Origin: Leptolinea tardivitalis
Lineage (GTDB): Bacteria > Chloroflexota > Anaerolineae > Anaerolineales > Anaerolineaceae
DNA length: 64,000 bases
Reading direction: 5' to 3'
Assembly: GCF_001050275.1 (NCBI RefSeq)
Contig: NZ_BBYA01000015.1
Location: forward strand, 62,001 to 126,000
The position numbers and the translations under genes are program-made. The notes under the pieces are model-generated. The model searched no databases. It had not been told where the DNA came from and was given only the letters and a program-made list of their open reading frames with translations. This document shows, piece by piece, positions 1 to 8,915 of the stretch. How positions within the stretch are numbered: position 1 is the stretch's first letter; each line of letters starts with the position of its first letter.

Positions 1-368
1 ATCTTTCCTGAGAAATCCTTTTCGTCAACAGTAACCTGAAATGGTTCTGTGAGGAAATTAAAAGAGGCCAGTGGTTTGATATCATCCTGGGTCAGCACAA
101 CCATTGACATAGCTGTTCCAGGTTTGGGGCATTCAATGAATTCAACCCGGCCTACGTTGGCAATTTCCAGAACCACGTTCTCGCACTTATCCGGAGCGAT
201 CAAAGTGGCGGTCGTGCCACCGGTAACTGGAATTACAACATCTGGACCGCCAATTGGGGGCGGATTATATGGGATGGTCCCCTGGGCATTAACCACATTC
301 CAATTTACGCTGAACAGACTGGCAACAATCATAAAAGTAGATAAGAATCCAATGAGCATTTTTTTCAT
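1..368 (-). CDS. Secreted protein of unknown function, cut by the left edge
   Basis: Five-prime part (122 codons) of a gene that runs off the window. The ATG at 366-368 (minus strand) has a GGAGGG ribosome site seven bases upstream, which fixes the start. The first 29 residues form a signal peptide: two lysines, a hydrophobic core, then a polar end at VNAQ where signal peptidase I would cut. The mature part opens with a Pro/Gly-rich stretch (PPPIGGPDVVIP) followed by a short beta-rich region with two cysteines. I recognise no domain. It lies downstream of the LuxR-type gene on the same strand, with 122 bases between, and may share its regulation. Export is well supported; function is not. Confidence 0.75.
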   Translation of the reverse strand, partial: MKKMLIGFLSTFMIVASLFSVNWNVVNAQGTIPYNPPPIGGPDVVIPVTGGTTATLIAPDKCENVVLEIANVGRVEFIECPKPGTAMSMVVLTQDDIKPLASFNFLTEPFQVTVDEKDFSGK

Positions 369-475
369 GGTATTTCCCTCCAAATTGAACAGAACATTCA
401 TTCAATTACCCTCAAGTATAAGATATCAATCCCAAAGATGAATAGCTAATTCCACGTATTCTTTGGAAAACACTG

Positions 476-495
476 ATTAAGTGTCTGCACTTAAT
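476..495 (-). terminator. Short stem-loop at the 3' end of the LuxR-type gene
   Basis: Eight-base arms (ATTAAGTG and CACTTAAT) around a four-base loop overlap the stop codon of the gene at 491-1144. The minus-strand sequence after the stem has a TTTT run eight bases on. It could be a weak terminator; the stem is short and AT-rich. Confidence 0.35.
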
Positions 496-1144
496 TTGTG
501 TTCTTTAACCATCCATTTTTTGATGCAATAAATACAGCCTGAGTTCGGCTGGTTGCATTGAGTTTTCTCAGAATATTCCTGACATGGGCTTCAACCGTCC
601 GTTCACTGATCCCAAGATGACTGCCGATTATCTTGTTCGGCAGACCTTCATATAACAGGTTCAATATGAGGTTTTCACGTTTGGATAATTCAGGGGTTTC
701 AGAAGAAAGCCCGGTTACTGGTTCGTCTAATTTTCGGATATACGCCAATAACTCGGCGACCACCGTCGGCGATAACGGTGATTTATTGGAAGCCACGTCA
801 CGGATTGATTGAACCAGGTAATCTTCTCCCATATTGACTTGAATGCATCCATGTGCACCGGCACGCAATAACCGGATGATGGATGTAGGGTTAAGAGGAT
901 CTTTGGCCAGCAGAAGAAACTTGGTGTGATTTTCACAGTGTTCTGAAATCACTTTTTGCATCTCATCTAGGCATTGTTGCATGTCCAGAACGACTACATC
1001 AGGATGATACTGTTGGATATCCCCTCGCAATTGACTGCAATCTAACGTCAGGCAGATGATATTAAAATCAGCCTGACGGGAAAGGATGGAAACCAGTCCA
1101 GAACGGGATAAATAAAAGGAATCAGAAACCAGTATATTGATCAT
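491..1144 (-). CDS. LuxR/NarL-family response regulator with an atypical receiver domain
   Basis: 217 residues, the usual length of NarL/FixJ regulators. Residues 1-120 are receiver-like and keep the phosphoacceptor position D54 (VVVLDMQQ). The acidic pair at the N-terminus is reduced to one (D8 followed by S9), the conserved Thr/Ser after beta-4 is replaced (LLLAKD), and the conserved Lys of beta-5 is Gln (GCIQVN). Residues 150-205 are a clear LuxR helix-turn-helix, with SKREN, the recognition-helix stretch ISERTVEAHV and NATSRTQAV. No histidine kinase is adjacent. The gene follows the DUF4012 gene by 45 bases on the same strand, so it may be the last member of the polysaccharide operon or a local regulator of it. 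Phosphorylation-independent action is an inference from the missing residues. Confidence 0.85.
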   Translation of the reverse strand: MINILVSDSFYLSRSGLVSILSRQADFNIICLTLDCSQLRGDIQQYHPDVVVLDMQQCLDEMQKVISEHCENHTKFLLLAKDPLNPTSIIRLLRAGAHGCIQVNMGEDYLVQSIRDVASNKSPLSPTVVAELLAYIRKLDEPVTGLSSETPELSKRENLILNLLYEGLPNKIIGSHLGISERTVEAHVRNILRKLNATSRTQAVFIASKNGWLKNTN

Positions 1145-1189
1145 AAATCAGGGTGAAATTTTTTGTAAAAATAGTTGAATATCTGGCCG

Positions 1190-3121
1190 TTAATGGATTG
1201 AATAGGAAAAAGTAAGGGTATTAATTGATTGTTCAAAGTTTCCCTCAAAAGCCCATTCATTTTTTGACCGGCTCATGTAGAATTCAGGTTCGCTGGAAAC
1301 AAATCTGGCGTTTGCGGGAATTTTTATATAGATTTTTACTGGAAGACTGTCAATTCCGGGTTGTTTTTGAAATGTCAAGGAATAGGTTGTTTTTATTGAA
1401 TCTGACGACAATACATATTCTGGTAAATTTTCATCAAGTCTGACTGACCTTTCAGATTCTGCCGGAACGATGACCAGTCCATTAACTTCGTGAAAATCAC
1501 CCGGTTCAGTTTCTTCTCCGGGGTTTGGTGACCATGCTTGAGAAGACAGGAACAACGAAGGATCGAGTTCTGGAACATTAAAAGCGGATAATGTCGTTCC
1601 CTTATTCCTGATAATCCGCCAGTAATCCCAGTAACAGGCTGGTTTCATATAAACCATCTGACTTTTTTGTTCGGGGGTACTCCCCTGAATGCAATTCACA
1701 CTCCCCCTGAACGGATTCTCATAGGTCATTTCTACTTTGGAAACCGGTTTCTGTGGATTCGAGAGATCAACAGAATATGTCAGGCGGCGCTTGATCAACT
1801 TATCCAATTTGTTATAACCCAGGTTTGAATCGACCAGCATCAGGTAATCCTGCTGACTACCGGCTAATCCCCCGTCAACCTGCCAGGATTTGATCATAGC
1901 CTGGATTTCTGCATCATTTGACATACAGAGGATGTCGCCCTCCAAAACTAGCGTTTTAATGAGCCGTATACCCCCGGTCAGATGATTAACGTCCATCATC
2001 TCTGTGAACTTTGTAAGGATGGCAGAAAACAGCGGTTTAATGAAGTTTTTTCGTTCCTTAAACTTCTTTGCAGAAAGCGCTTCCATCTTTTCTGAAATCA
2101 TGAAATCTTCAACATTATCTTTTGTCACCGTTTCACCAGATACAGTAACCGGCCCGGTGAATTCCAGCACCTTCCGCAATGTTGACTGGTGAACTGCAAT
2201 GACGCCATCCGTTTTTATTCCGGTGGATAGAAAATATAGTTCTTGAACCTTTTTTGCCGATTCAGGAAACGATGGATACCAGTTGGCATCCCGGGGAAGC
2301 CAGTAATGCGCAAATAATATCCATTTTAAAGGAAGAGGAGCTTCTATTCTCTCTGATATGTAATTGAAGGATGAATCCTGGAAATCCAGTATAGTAATCT
2401 GCCCTTTTTCGAACCGCAGAAGCCCGAAGGCAGTGACAAAGCCGCCGGTGGCGCGTAATTCGTCAGAATTTTGCACCATGATAAGATAAGTGACCGGCCT
2501 GTCTTCACCGGTCATCCGGGGGATGAGTGTAAGCGTGGAAGCCGCTTTGTTCAGCCCGGCGAGGATCTCTTTCAGATTCTGGATTTTTTTCTGATACTCT
2601 TCCGGCCAGAGGTTCCCGTCAACCTGATCAATTTGACTTTCAGCTTTTTGTATATACGCAATTGCCGACTTAATTCCGGATTGATTCTCATTGACTTTGC
2701 GTACCAACGGTAGTGACTTTTCGCCGCTCACTGTGTTCCCGGTTGGAAGAATCAGGACCGGCAGCAGCTCTTCTATGGCAAGCAGAGTCTGGTCGGCGGC
2801 TTCAATGATCGGCTCGACCTGCCCTGCGTAAACTCCAATACGCGGTAGGGATGAAGCCTTCTTCAGCCATCCATAGTAAGGAGATACCTCTGCCTGGATC
2901 AGGTCAATATCAGAATGGGCAGCAGCGATCTTCTCTTTGTATGTATTCATATCAAGATCACGTTTTTTGACCATGTCATTCAATTCATTGACGGTACCTC
3001 GCAGCCGGTTAACGCTGTCTGACACGGCCTTCGCATGCGGATACACAATCAATCCAGTGGATATCATCAAAATTAAACATACCCCGGCGATTAGGCCGCA
3101 ACCCGATTGTCTTTTTTTCAA
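1190..3121 (-). CDS. DUF4012 membrane-anchored extracellular protein
   Basis: 643 residues. Residues 9-28 form a single membrane anchor, residues 33-75 look coiled-coil, and the remainder should be outside the cell. The stretch at 216-228 (QNSDELRATGGF) is the signature I associate with DUF4012, and that domain probably covers about 210-560. A C-terminal beta-rich region follows. DUF4012 proteins have no firm biochemical role; they often sit in polysaccharide loci of Chloroflexota and Actinobacteria. Here the gene starts 13 bases after the tyrosine phosphatase gene, inside the exopolysaccharide operon, so a role in attaching or maturing the polymer at the surface is plausible but not shown. 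Confidence 0.8.
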   Translation of the reverse strand: MKKRQSGCGLIAGVCLILMISTGLIVYPHAKAVSDSVNRLRGTVNELNDMVKKRDLDMNTYKEKIAAAHSDIDLIQAEVSPYYGWLKKASSLPRIGVYAGQVEPIIEAADQTLLAIEELLPVLILPTGNTVSGEKSLPLVRKVNENQSGIKSAIAYIQKAESQIDQVDGNLWPEEYQKKIQNLKEILAGLNKAASTLTLIPRMTGEDRPVTYLIMVQNSDELRATGGFVTAFGLLRFEKGQITILDFQDSSFNYISERIEAPLPLKWILFAHYWLPRDANWYPSFPESAKKVQELYFLSTGIKTDGVIAVHQSTLRKVLEFTGPVTVSGETVTKDNVEDFMISEKMEALSAKKFKERKNFIKPLFSAILTKFTEMMDVNHLTGGIRLIKTLVLEGDILCMSNDAEIQAMIKSWQVDGGLAGSQQDYLMLVDSNLGYNKLDKLIKRRLTYSVDLSNPQKPVSKVEMTYENPFRGSVNCIQGSTPEQKSQMVYMKPACYWDYWRIIRNKGTTLSAFNVPELDPSLFLSSQAWSPNPGEETEPGDFHEVNGLVIVPAESERSVRLDENLPEYVLSSDSIKTTYSLTFQKQPGIDSLPVKIYIKIPANARFVSSEPEFYMSRSKNEWAFEGNFEQSINTLTFSYSIH

Positions 3122-3134
3122 TTCGATTCTCTTT

Positions 3135-3623
3135 TTATAAATACCGCTGCTTTGACAGGCTTCGCGCCGTCTGGACGATGTTTGGCAGGCCTGATGTGAT
3201 CAACCGGACAAGTTCTTTGACCACTTCATCAGCGTTGGTATCTGATGAGGCTGGATCGGGAATATCATACGTCTTTTCTTCGGCGATCTCCGTGAGCATG
3301 AAGATCCGCGAGGCGGCTTCTGGGAATTCAAAACACAGGGCTTCTTTGTGGTTGGCTTCCATTACTATGATCAAATCAGCGGCGCCAAGCAATTCCCGGT
3401 TGACCGAATGGGTGACCTGATACTCGATCCCCTCCAGCCCGAGCTGCCGGGCCAGCTGACGGGTGATACCGGGCAGCGGACGTCCGTTCTCCGTCCAGGT
3501 GCCAGCACTGTTGATATACCATTCTCCCGCATCATAGAGGGCAGCCAGTTCTTTACGCAGCAACCCGGCAGCCAGTGGACTTCGGAATTGGTTGGCAGTG
3601 CACACCACGAGTATGGAAGGCAT
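3135..3623 (-). CDS. Low-molecular-weight protein-tyrosine phosphatase (Wzb-like)
   Basis: 162 residues. The active-site loop C8-x5-R14 (CTANQFRSP) lies at the very N-terminus, as in this family, and the general acid is D123 in YDIPDP. In capsule and exopolysaccharide loci such enzymes remove phosphate from the C-terminal tyrosines of the BY-kinase. Here the kinase is encoded at the other end of the locus (17019-18662). The gene follows the Cys-rich/LysM-like gene by one base, which indicates co-translation in one operon. The loop has NQF where many family members have GN(I/T)C; the catalytic Cys, Arg and Asp are intact. Confidence 0.9.
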   Translation of the reverse strand: MPSILVVCTANQFRSPLAAGLLRKELAALYDAGEWYINSAGTWTENGRPLPGITRQLARQLGLEGIEYQVTHSVNRELLGAADLIIVMEANHKEALCFEFPEAASRIFMLTEIAEEKTYDIPDPASSDTNADEVVKELVRLITSGLPNIVQTARSLSKQRYL

Positions 3624-3624
3624 A

Positions 3625-4641
3625 TTAATCTGTGAAAGGAATCAGTACCCAATCGCCGCGGTTGAAATGGCAATCTGCCGGGCAATTGTTGTATTGTTCG
3701 AGCAATTTGTTATCAACCGTCCCGGCGGTTGACAGGCGGCCGGCGGCGGCTTCTTCATCAGTGACCTGGTGGATGCGAAATGCCGGCATTCCTGGCACTT
3801 TCTCCGTCATGCCGGGGGCAATGATGATGACCGAACCGATCCACAGGGGATACGACAGATCGTAATTCAGGTCGACCAGAATGGCGCGGGTAGTGTTAAA
3901 TTTAAGGGCAAGAAAGTCATACCCTTCCCCTTCGATAACTCGATGAAGAACAAACTCCTGCCCGTCGATGATGAAGGGTTTTTCCAGGGTTATATAGGCG
4001 TCTGACGGTGTTTCCGTTTTACCGGGCGTGGGCGAAGGCTGTGCCGCCGGGTCTGTGACGCGCCTTCCGATGGCAGCCAAGGTAATGGTCTGGTATACCA
4101 TCGGTGAGGCGGTTGCCGGCGGCAGGGTGACTGTGCTGGTCGGACGGATTGTCAGGGTAAAGGCCGGGGTTGCCGTCGGCTCATCAACAGCATTGCCGGT
4201 GACCGGGATCAGCCCCGCAGCCAGTTCTGTTTCAACCGGCCGGGTCATGTCAACCGTTGGAACCAGGGTCGGGCCGGTAGCCAGTGCTGGAATCTCAACT
4301 CCCCTAACGACGAAATAGTAGTACCCCAGACCAAGCAGCGCCAGAATGACGAACACCCAGAGGGAAACACGCACCGGAGTCGAAAGGCGGTGATGGCCCG
4401 GGTTACGTCCCTGAAGCGCTGCCGGGAACACGTCGGTCTCGTTCTGTAGAAAGACACGGCAGGCGGTGTGATTCTGGGTGAGACAGTATTCCCGTTGATG
4501 GTCAAACGTCGGAGAGACAGGTCTTCGACAGTGATAGCAGCAGTTTGACGCAGACTCATACGCCAGCGAGGTGGTTTTGTCATACCGCAGACCCAGGAAG
4601 GGGCAGATGGATCGGTTGTTGTCGGTGTTGTTAATTTCCAT
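3625..4641 (-). CDS. Cys-rich, single-pass membrane protein with C-terminal LysM-like domain
   Basis: 338 residues. The N-terminal 65 residues hold a Cys cluster (CPFLGLR, NCCYHC, REYC, TAC) of a type I remember as recurrent in Chloroflexota proteins; it may bind metal. A membrane helix follows (about 93-112), then a Thr/Pro-rich linker to about 210. The C-terminal 120 residues look like one or two divergent LysM units (FVLHRVIEGEGYDFLAL, then an asparagine-rich turn and WIGSVIIIAP). This layout places the LysM-like part outside the cell. The gene lies between wbaP and the phosphatase gene with one-base spacing to the latter. A role in tethering polymer to the wall is an inference. Confidence 0.65.
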   Translation of the reverse strand: MEINNTDNNRSICPFLGLRYDKTTSLAYESASNCCYHCRRPVSPTFDHQREYCLTQNHTACRVFLQNETDVFPAALQGRNPGHHRLSTPVRVSLWVFVILALLGLGYYYFVVRGVEIPALATGPTLVPTVDMTRPVETELAAGLIPVTGNAVDEPTATPAFTLTIRPTSTVTLPPATASPMVYQTITLAAIGRRVTDPAAQPSPTPGKTETPSDAYITLEKPFIIDGQEFVLHRVIEGEGYDFLALKFNTTRAILVDLNYDLSYPLWIGSVIIIAPGMTEKVPGMPAFRIHQVTDEEAAAGRLSTAGTVDNKLLEQYNNCPADCHFNRGDWVLIPFTD

Positions 4642-4673
4642 TAATTCTCACGGCTGGGGATTTCCCGCCTGTT

Positions 4674-6140
4674 TTAATAGGATCCTTTTCCCCGGATGAC
4701 CACAAACGCTGTGCGAATGAGGATGTGCATATCCAGCCAGATGGACCAGTTGCGCACGTAGTATTCATCGAGGCTGACGCGGCTCTCGTAGCTGGTGTCG
4801 CTGCGGCCCGATACCTGCCACATGCCCGTCATTCCGGGGACGACGTGTTTGTACAGCTCGAACCGCCGGTTGTAATATAGAATTTCTCCGTTGACGATCG
4901 GCCGCGGTCCCACCAGCCCCATTTCACCCTGGAACACGTTGATGAGCTGGGGGAATTCGTCGAGGCTGAATTTTCGCAGGAATTTGCCCACCCGGGTGAT
5001 GCGGGGATCGTTTTTGAGCTTGTAAGTGGCTTCCCACTCGGCACGCAGATCGGGGTTCTTCTCCAGATAGTCTTTCAACATGACGTCGGCATCACGGTGC
5101 ATCGAGCGGAATTTCCACATCTTGAAATGTCTGCCTTCGTACCCGATGCGGTCTTGTTGATAGAAGACCGGCCCCTCTGAATCTAGTTTGATGAGCAGGG
5201 CGATCAGGCCGAACAACGGCAGGGTGACTGGCAGCGAAATGAGGATGAAGCACAGGTCCATCAGCCGTTTGGTGTGCATCTGACTCTTGTTGAGCAGGTT
5301 GTGACCCACTTCGAGACCCAGTATCCCGCCGATATCCAGCGGCTGGATGCACAAACTGCTGGTGACCTGCGAACTGGTGACCATGATCAGGCGTTCAAAC
5401 TGCATGGCCTGTTCTTCGACCAGCCGCGTATGCACGTTCTGTGAAGTCTCGGGGACGACCAGAAAGGCGGTCTTGATGCCGTCGAAGCAGTCTGACCGCA
5501 GTTTCCCGCCAGAGAGAACGTCGTTATCATGCAGCACCCGGTTTTTGACGGCGGTGCGGTCGGTTTTGCGCCGGTCAACCACGGCGACGGGAATGTAGCC
5601 CATTTTGGGATGCGCGCGCAGGAATTCGGCCACTTCGTTGCCCAGGCGGCCGTTGCCAAAGATGACTACCGGTTCGCCCCAGATGCCAAATTTGACCCCC
5701 ACCATGCGGACGAGTTCACGCATCACCGGTATGCTGACCATGCACAGCACCCACGAGAGGATTAACGCCCCCCGGCTGACGGATTCGCTCTGTTTGATGA
5801 TGAAAAGGAATGTGGCCAGGCACATGAAGTAGATGCTGGTCGAAAGGCTCAGCCGGCGCAGTTCTTCGACGGCGCTCACGTGATGGTTGTACAGGCCGGT
5901 CATAAAGTAGATGAGCACGCCCATGCACATGAGCAGCGAGATTTCTGAGTAGATGGCCGGGATGTTCTTGCCGGTGAGGGTGAAGCGGATGGTGATGGAC
6001 AGCCAGTTGGCTGCAAAGAGGCACAAGAGGTCGCTGGCGATCAGGCAAAGTGACATGATGTTCCGGCGGTTGAAGATGGTGCCGGATAGGTGTCGTTGTG
6101 TTGAATTGTACGTTAGTGCTGTAATTGGTTCATCAGACAT
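4674..6140 (-). CDS. wbaP: Undecaprenyl-phosphate sugar phosphotransferase (WbaP-type), starts the repeat unit
   Basis: 488 residues from the ATG at 6138-6140. A longer reading exists from a TTG at 6275, but its extra 45 residues look unlike protein of this family. Residues 25-150 carry four or five membrane helices, then a Rossmann-like region (VVIFGNGRLGNEVAEFL), then the C-terminal bacterial sugar transferase domain with KRLMDLCFILI, KFRSMH, DPRITRVGKFLRKFSLDEFPQ, GLVGPRP and the PGMTGMWQVSGRS block. The enzyme transfers sugar-1-phosphate from a nucleotide sugar to undecaprenyl phosphate at the inner leaflet. WbaP against other polyprenyl glycosylphosphotransferases cannot be settled by sequence alone; the sugar is unknown. 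The gene is GC-rich, like the kinase gene and unlike the cassette between them. Confidence 0.9.
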   Translation of the reverse strand: MSDEPITALTYNSTQRHLSGTIFNRRNIMSLCLIASDLLCLFAANWLSITIRFTLTGKNIPAIYSEISLLMCMGVLIYFMTGLYNHHVSAVEELRRLSLSTSIYFMCLATFLFIIKQSESVSRGALILSWVLCMVSIPVMRELVRMVGVKFGIWGEPVVIFGNGRLGNEVAEFLRAHPKMGYIPVAVVDRRKTDRTAVKNRVLHDNDVLSGGKLRSDCFDGIKTAFLVVPETSQNVHTRLVEEQAMQFERLIMVTSSQVTSSLCIQPLDIGGILGLEVGHNLLNKSQMHTKRLMDLCFILISLPVTLPLFGLIALLIKLDSEGPVFYQQDRIGYEGRHFKMWKFRSMHRDADVMLKDYLEKNPDLRAEWEATYKLKNDPRITRVGKFLRKFSLDEFPQLINVFQGEMGLVGPRPIVNGEILYYNRRFELYKHVVPGMTGMWQVSGRSDTSYESRVSLDEYYVRNWSIWLDMHILIRTAFVVIRGKGSY

Positions 6141-6358
6141 GGGTTCCCCGCTCTTCCCTGTATCAAAAAGGCTCCATCCCTGTGCGGTGGAGAAAAAGAA
6201 AGACAACTGTGCAGTTTTTGGCTTTATAGCCGGGTTTGGGTCAATCCTTTGCCGCCCCCTGGGTTCGTCCTGCAATATTCATACAATGTTAATTCGTTGA
6301 CAACCTGCTGGGAATAGGCAATTCCACGTAATGCAGGGTTTTCTCATCTTTCCACCCG

Positions 6359-7537
6359 TCATTCGTATTCCGCCAGGATGGCCTCAAATTGATGGTAGAT
6401 GGGTTCAAGGGCAAAGTGCTTTTCAGCATACGCCCGGGCATTACGCCCCAGGCTTTCGCGCAGGTCCGGCCGGTTGACGAGTGTCTCGGCCTGCGAGATC
6501 CACCCCGCCGCATCCCCCGGCTCGCTGACCAGCCCCGCCTGCGCCGATTCGACCATGCCCGCGGCTTCATTTTGATGTGACATCGAAAGCAGCACCGGGC
6601 GCCCCGCGCACAGGTAGGTGAGCACTTTCGAAGGGACAGAGAACCGGCTGGCATCGGCATTAATCAGGGAGACAAGCACACTGGCAGAAGCCAGTACCTG
6701 CGGGTAAACATCCGCTGGCTGAAACGGCAGGAGGATAAGATTGGGCAGCCCCCGCCGCTGCTGCTCGCCGCGCAGCCAGTCAGCCCCGCCGCCTTCTGAT
6801 ACCACCACCACCCGCACGCGGTCATCGGTTTTGAAGTGCTCTGCCAGGGTGACGAACATCTCAGGGTTGTGTTTGTACCCCAGTATGCCGGAATACAGAA
6901 AGTTGACGGTTTTATCGAGCCCGTGTCCGCGCGACCAGGCGTTATCCTGATCCATCGGGGGGATTTCTTCGAGCGGCGCCCAGTTCGGGATGACGTGCGT
7001 TTTGGTGCGCTCGATCCCCCAGTCATCCAGCAGGGGGTAAAACCCCGGGCTGATGAGGATGACTCTGTCGCTCTGTACAAGCAGGCGGCGTTCCATCTGC
7101 TGGTAGTAGCGCCCCATCAGGCCGCCCATCACGGGGATTTTATGCCGCAGGATGTTTTCCATGGCAAGCCCGATGGCATCCTGGAACCAGAAGATGAAGC
7201 GGGAACGGGTTTCACGGCAGGCTTGCGCCAGAATGCGCTGGGAATCGAGCGGGGTGTTGGCTGATATGACCACGTGCGGACGTTCTGCGCGAATATGGGC
7301 GGCCAGTGTTTTTCCGTAAGACTGTTCCCACAGGTAGCGGTTGACCAGGTTGTACTTGGCCAGCGGCCGCCCGGTGCTTACGGCTTTGCTGGCAAAAGTC
7401 CGGCTGGCCGGGTCGCCGCAGCGTTTGACGAGCTGGTCTGAACTGTAGAGGTATGTGATTGTATGGTTTTGCGAGAGCCGCCGTGCCACCTGCTGGCTGA
7501 AGGCGTATCCCCCGTAGTCATGGAACAGGATGTTCAA
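6359..7537 (-). CDS. Glycosyltransferase family 4 protein, WcaI-like
   Basis: 392 residues, GT-B fold. The N-terminus MNILFHDYGGYAF is the acceptor-side strand; the donor site includes VNFLYSGILGYKHNPEMF and the late SRFSVPSKVLTYLCAGRPVL block with the sugar-nucleotide glutamate region shifted to a Lys/Leu-rich form, as in WcaI-like enzymes. It should add one sugar to the lipid-linked repeat in the cytoplasm. The ATG overlaps the stop of the upstream GT39-like gene by four bases. This is the point where base composition changes: this gene is GC-rich, the upstream one AT-rich. It therefore belongs to the conserved part of the locus and may add the second, invariant sugar. Confidence 0.85.
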   Translation of the reverse strand: MNILFHDYGGYAFSQQVARRLSQNHTITYLYSSDQLVKRCGDPASRTFASKAVSTGRPLAKYNLVNRYLWEQSYGKTLAAHIRAERPHVVISANTPLDSQRILAQACRETRSRFIFWFQDAIGLAMENILRHKIPVMGGLMGRYYQQMERRLLVQSDRVILISPGFYPLLDDWGIERTKTHVIPNWAPLEEIPPMDQDNAWSRGHGLDKTVNFLYSGILGYKHNPEMFVTLAEHFKTDDRVRVVVVSEGGGADWLRGEQQRRGLPNLILLPFQPADVYPQVLASASVLVSLINADASRFSVPSKVLTYLCAGRPVLLSMSHQNEAAGMVESAQAGLVSEPGDAAGWISQAETLVNRPDLRESLGRNARAYAEKHFALEPIYHQFEAILAEYE

Positions 7538-8856
7538 TTTTGTATGATAATGGATTTTGATATGTCAATTTTAGAGAAAAATAAAAACTTCTTTTGTAAC
7601 CAATTTATCGCGATAACAAAACCATAAGAACTAAACATAATTACAGTTGGTAGAACAAAAATCGGATACCTCGGTAAAACAAAAAACACCATAGACACTG
7701 CTGTACTAGTAAGCAATAGAAGATATAAGACCATGAATTTTTTGTAGTACTTAATACTATTACATAGACCGAGTATAAAAAATGGAAGCAGACAAAACCA
7801 CGGCCCTAAAACTAACGGTGAATGCACCTGTGGGTAATTCATTTCAAAACCAAAATATACCCCACCCCAGTAATAGAAAAATTTACGAATGGCAAGGACG
7901 ATTACTCTTCCCGGGTTTGCCCTCATTACCTTTATTGCCTCATCTTTATATATTTGATCGCGATCAATTTCATATTTATTTGAAAGAACGATATTTCGGA
8001 TTTTCTCTTGTAATTCTTCTGATTCTTTTACAGGGGGAACGACATAACTGCCAAAGGTTCCCTCTGATTTTTCATTTTGGCCCTGCCAGAGATTATAGCC
8101 ACCCGAAATGGTCAACGGCGTTAGTTCGCCAAACACGAGAAAATTCCGAATAACCCAGGGGCTGATCGTAATTCCAATGGCTAACACAAAAATGGCTGTA
8201 AATTTCCAATGTGATTTTCGATTGGATATGAATAACCAGATAATTACCAGAATGGCAAATAATACTGTTTCAGCCCTGGAAAGGATCAATAGACCAAGAA
8301 CTACACCTGCTCCAATATTCCATGACAATATCTTGTTGGGTGAAGTTTCCCGAAATAACATTGTTACTAGATATAGGAAAAGTTGAGCTAAAAAGACATA
8401 TAAGATGACCGCAGAAATCTGGCTGGAACTAAAAGCCAGAATAGGATAGAAGCAGGATATAACCAAAGATAGTACTGCTATAGTTTCATTAAATAACTCT
8501 TTTGTTGTTTGATATACCAGGAGGCAAATTAATGACCCTAAAATTGCTTGAATTATTTCAATTACAAAAACCGCGATTTTCTCATTTCTTATAAGACTTG
8601 TTATCCCTGCCAGAAAATATGGATAGGCTGGGGGCATATAAGCAGATGGGAAAATAGTCTTAGAACTATCAATATATTTTGTTGTTATTTCATTTTCTTG
8701 ATTCACCACATAATATGCAAAACCACGATTATGAATTATGTTAAGAACAAGAGTACTAAATTCATTTGGGATATTTGTATCACCAATGATTGGGATTAAA
8801 GATAATCTTAACAGAAAAGAGAAAAAAATGAAAATAAACAGATATTTTTGTCGCAT
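7534..8856 (-). CDS. GT39/ArnT-like integral membrane glycosyltransferase
   Basis: 440 residues with about ten to eleven hydrophobic helices. An extracytoplasmic loop after helix 1 contains YMPPAYPYFLAG, the typical 'PPxYP' loop of the PMT/ArnT superfamily, and the acidic residue near D26 of helix 1 is in the place of the catalytic Asp. Such enzymes use polyprenyl-phosphate sugars on the outer face of the membrane, so this one could decorate the repeat unit or a protein after flipping. It is the last AT-rich gene before the GC-rich flank, and overlaps the next gene by four bases. Confidence 0.75.
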   Translation of the reverse strand: MRQKYLFIFIFFSFLLRLSLIPIIGDTNIPNEFSTLVLNIIHNRGFAYYVVNQENEITTKYIDSSKTIFPSAYMPPAYPYFLAGITSLIRNEKIAVFVIEIIQAILGSLICLLVYQTTKELFNETIAVLSLVISCFYPILAFSSSQISAVILYVFLAQLFLYLVTMLFRETSPNKILSWNIGAGVVLGLLILSRAETVLFAILVIIWLFISNRKSHWKFTAIFVLAIGITISPWVIRNFLVFGELTPLTISGGYNLWQGQNEKSEGTFGSYVVPPVKESEELQEKIRNIVLSNKYEIDRDQIYKDEAIKVMRANPGRVIVLAIRKFFYYWGGVYFGFEMNYPQVHSPLVLGPWFCLLPFFILGLCNSIKYYKKFMVLYLLLLTSTAVSMVFFVLPRYPIFVLPTVIMFSSYGFVIAINWLQKKFLFFSKIDISKSIIIQN

Positions 8857-8915
8857 CTCTTACCACTTGAATTGAGGTATCGTTTTAGGCCTATCGTTTT
8901 TTAACAAAGATCCCC

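Noticed and set aside
6141-6275. 45-residue extension of WbaP from a TTG
   Set aside because: Composition is not protein-like for the family and there is no ribosome site; the ATG at 6140 fits the family length.
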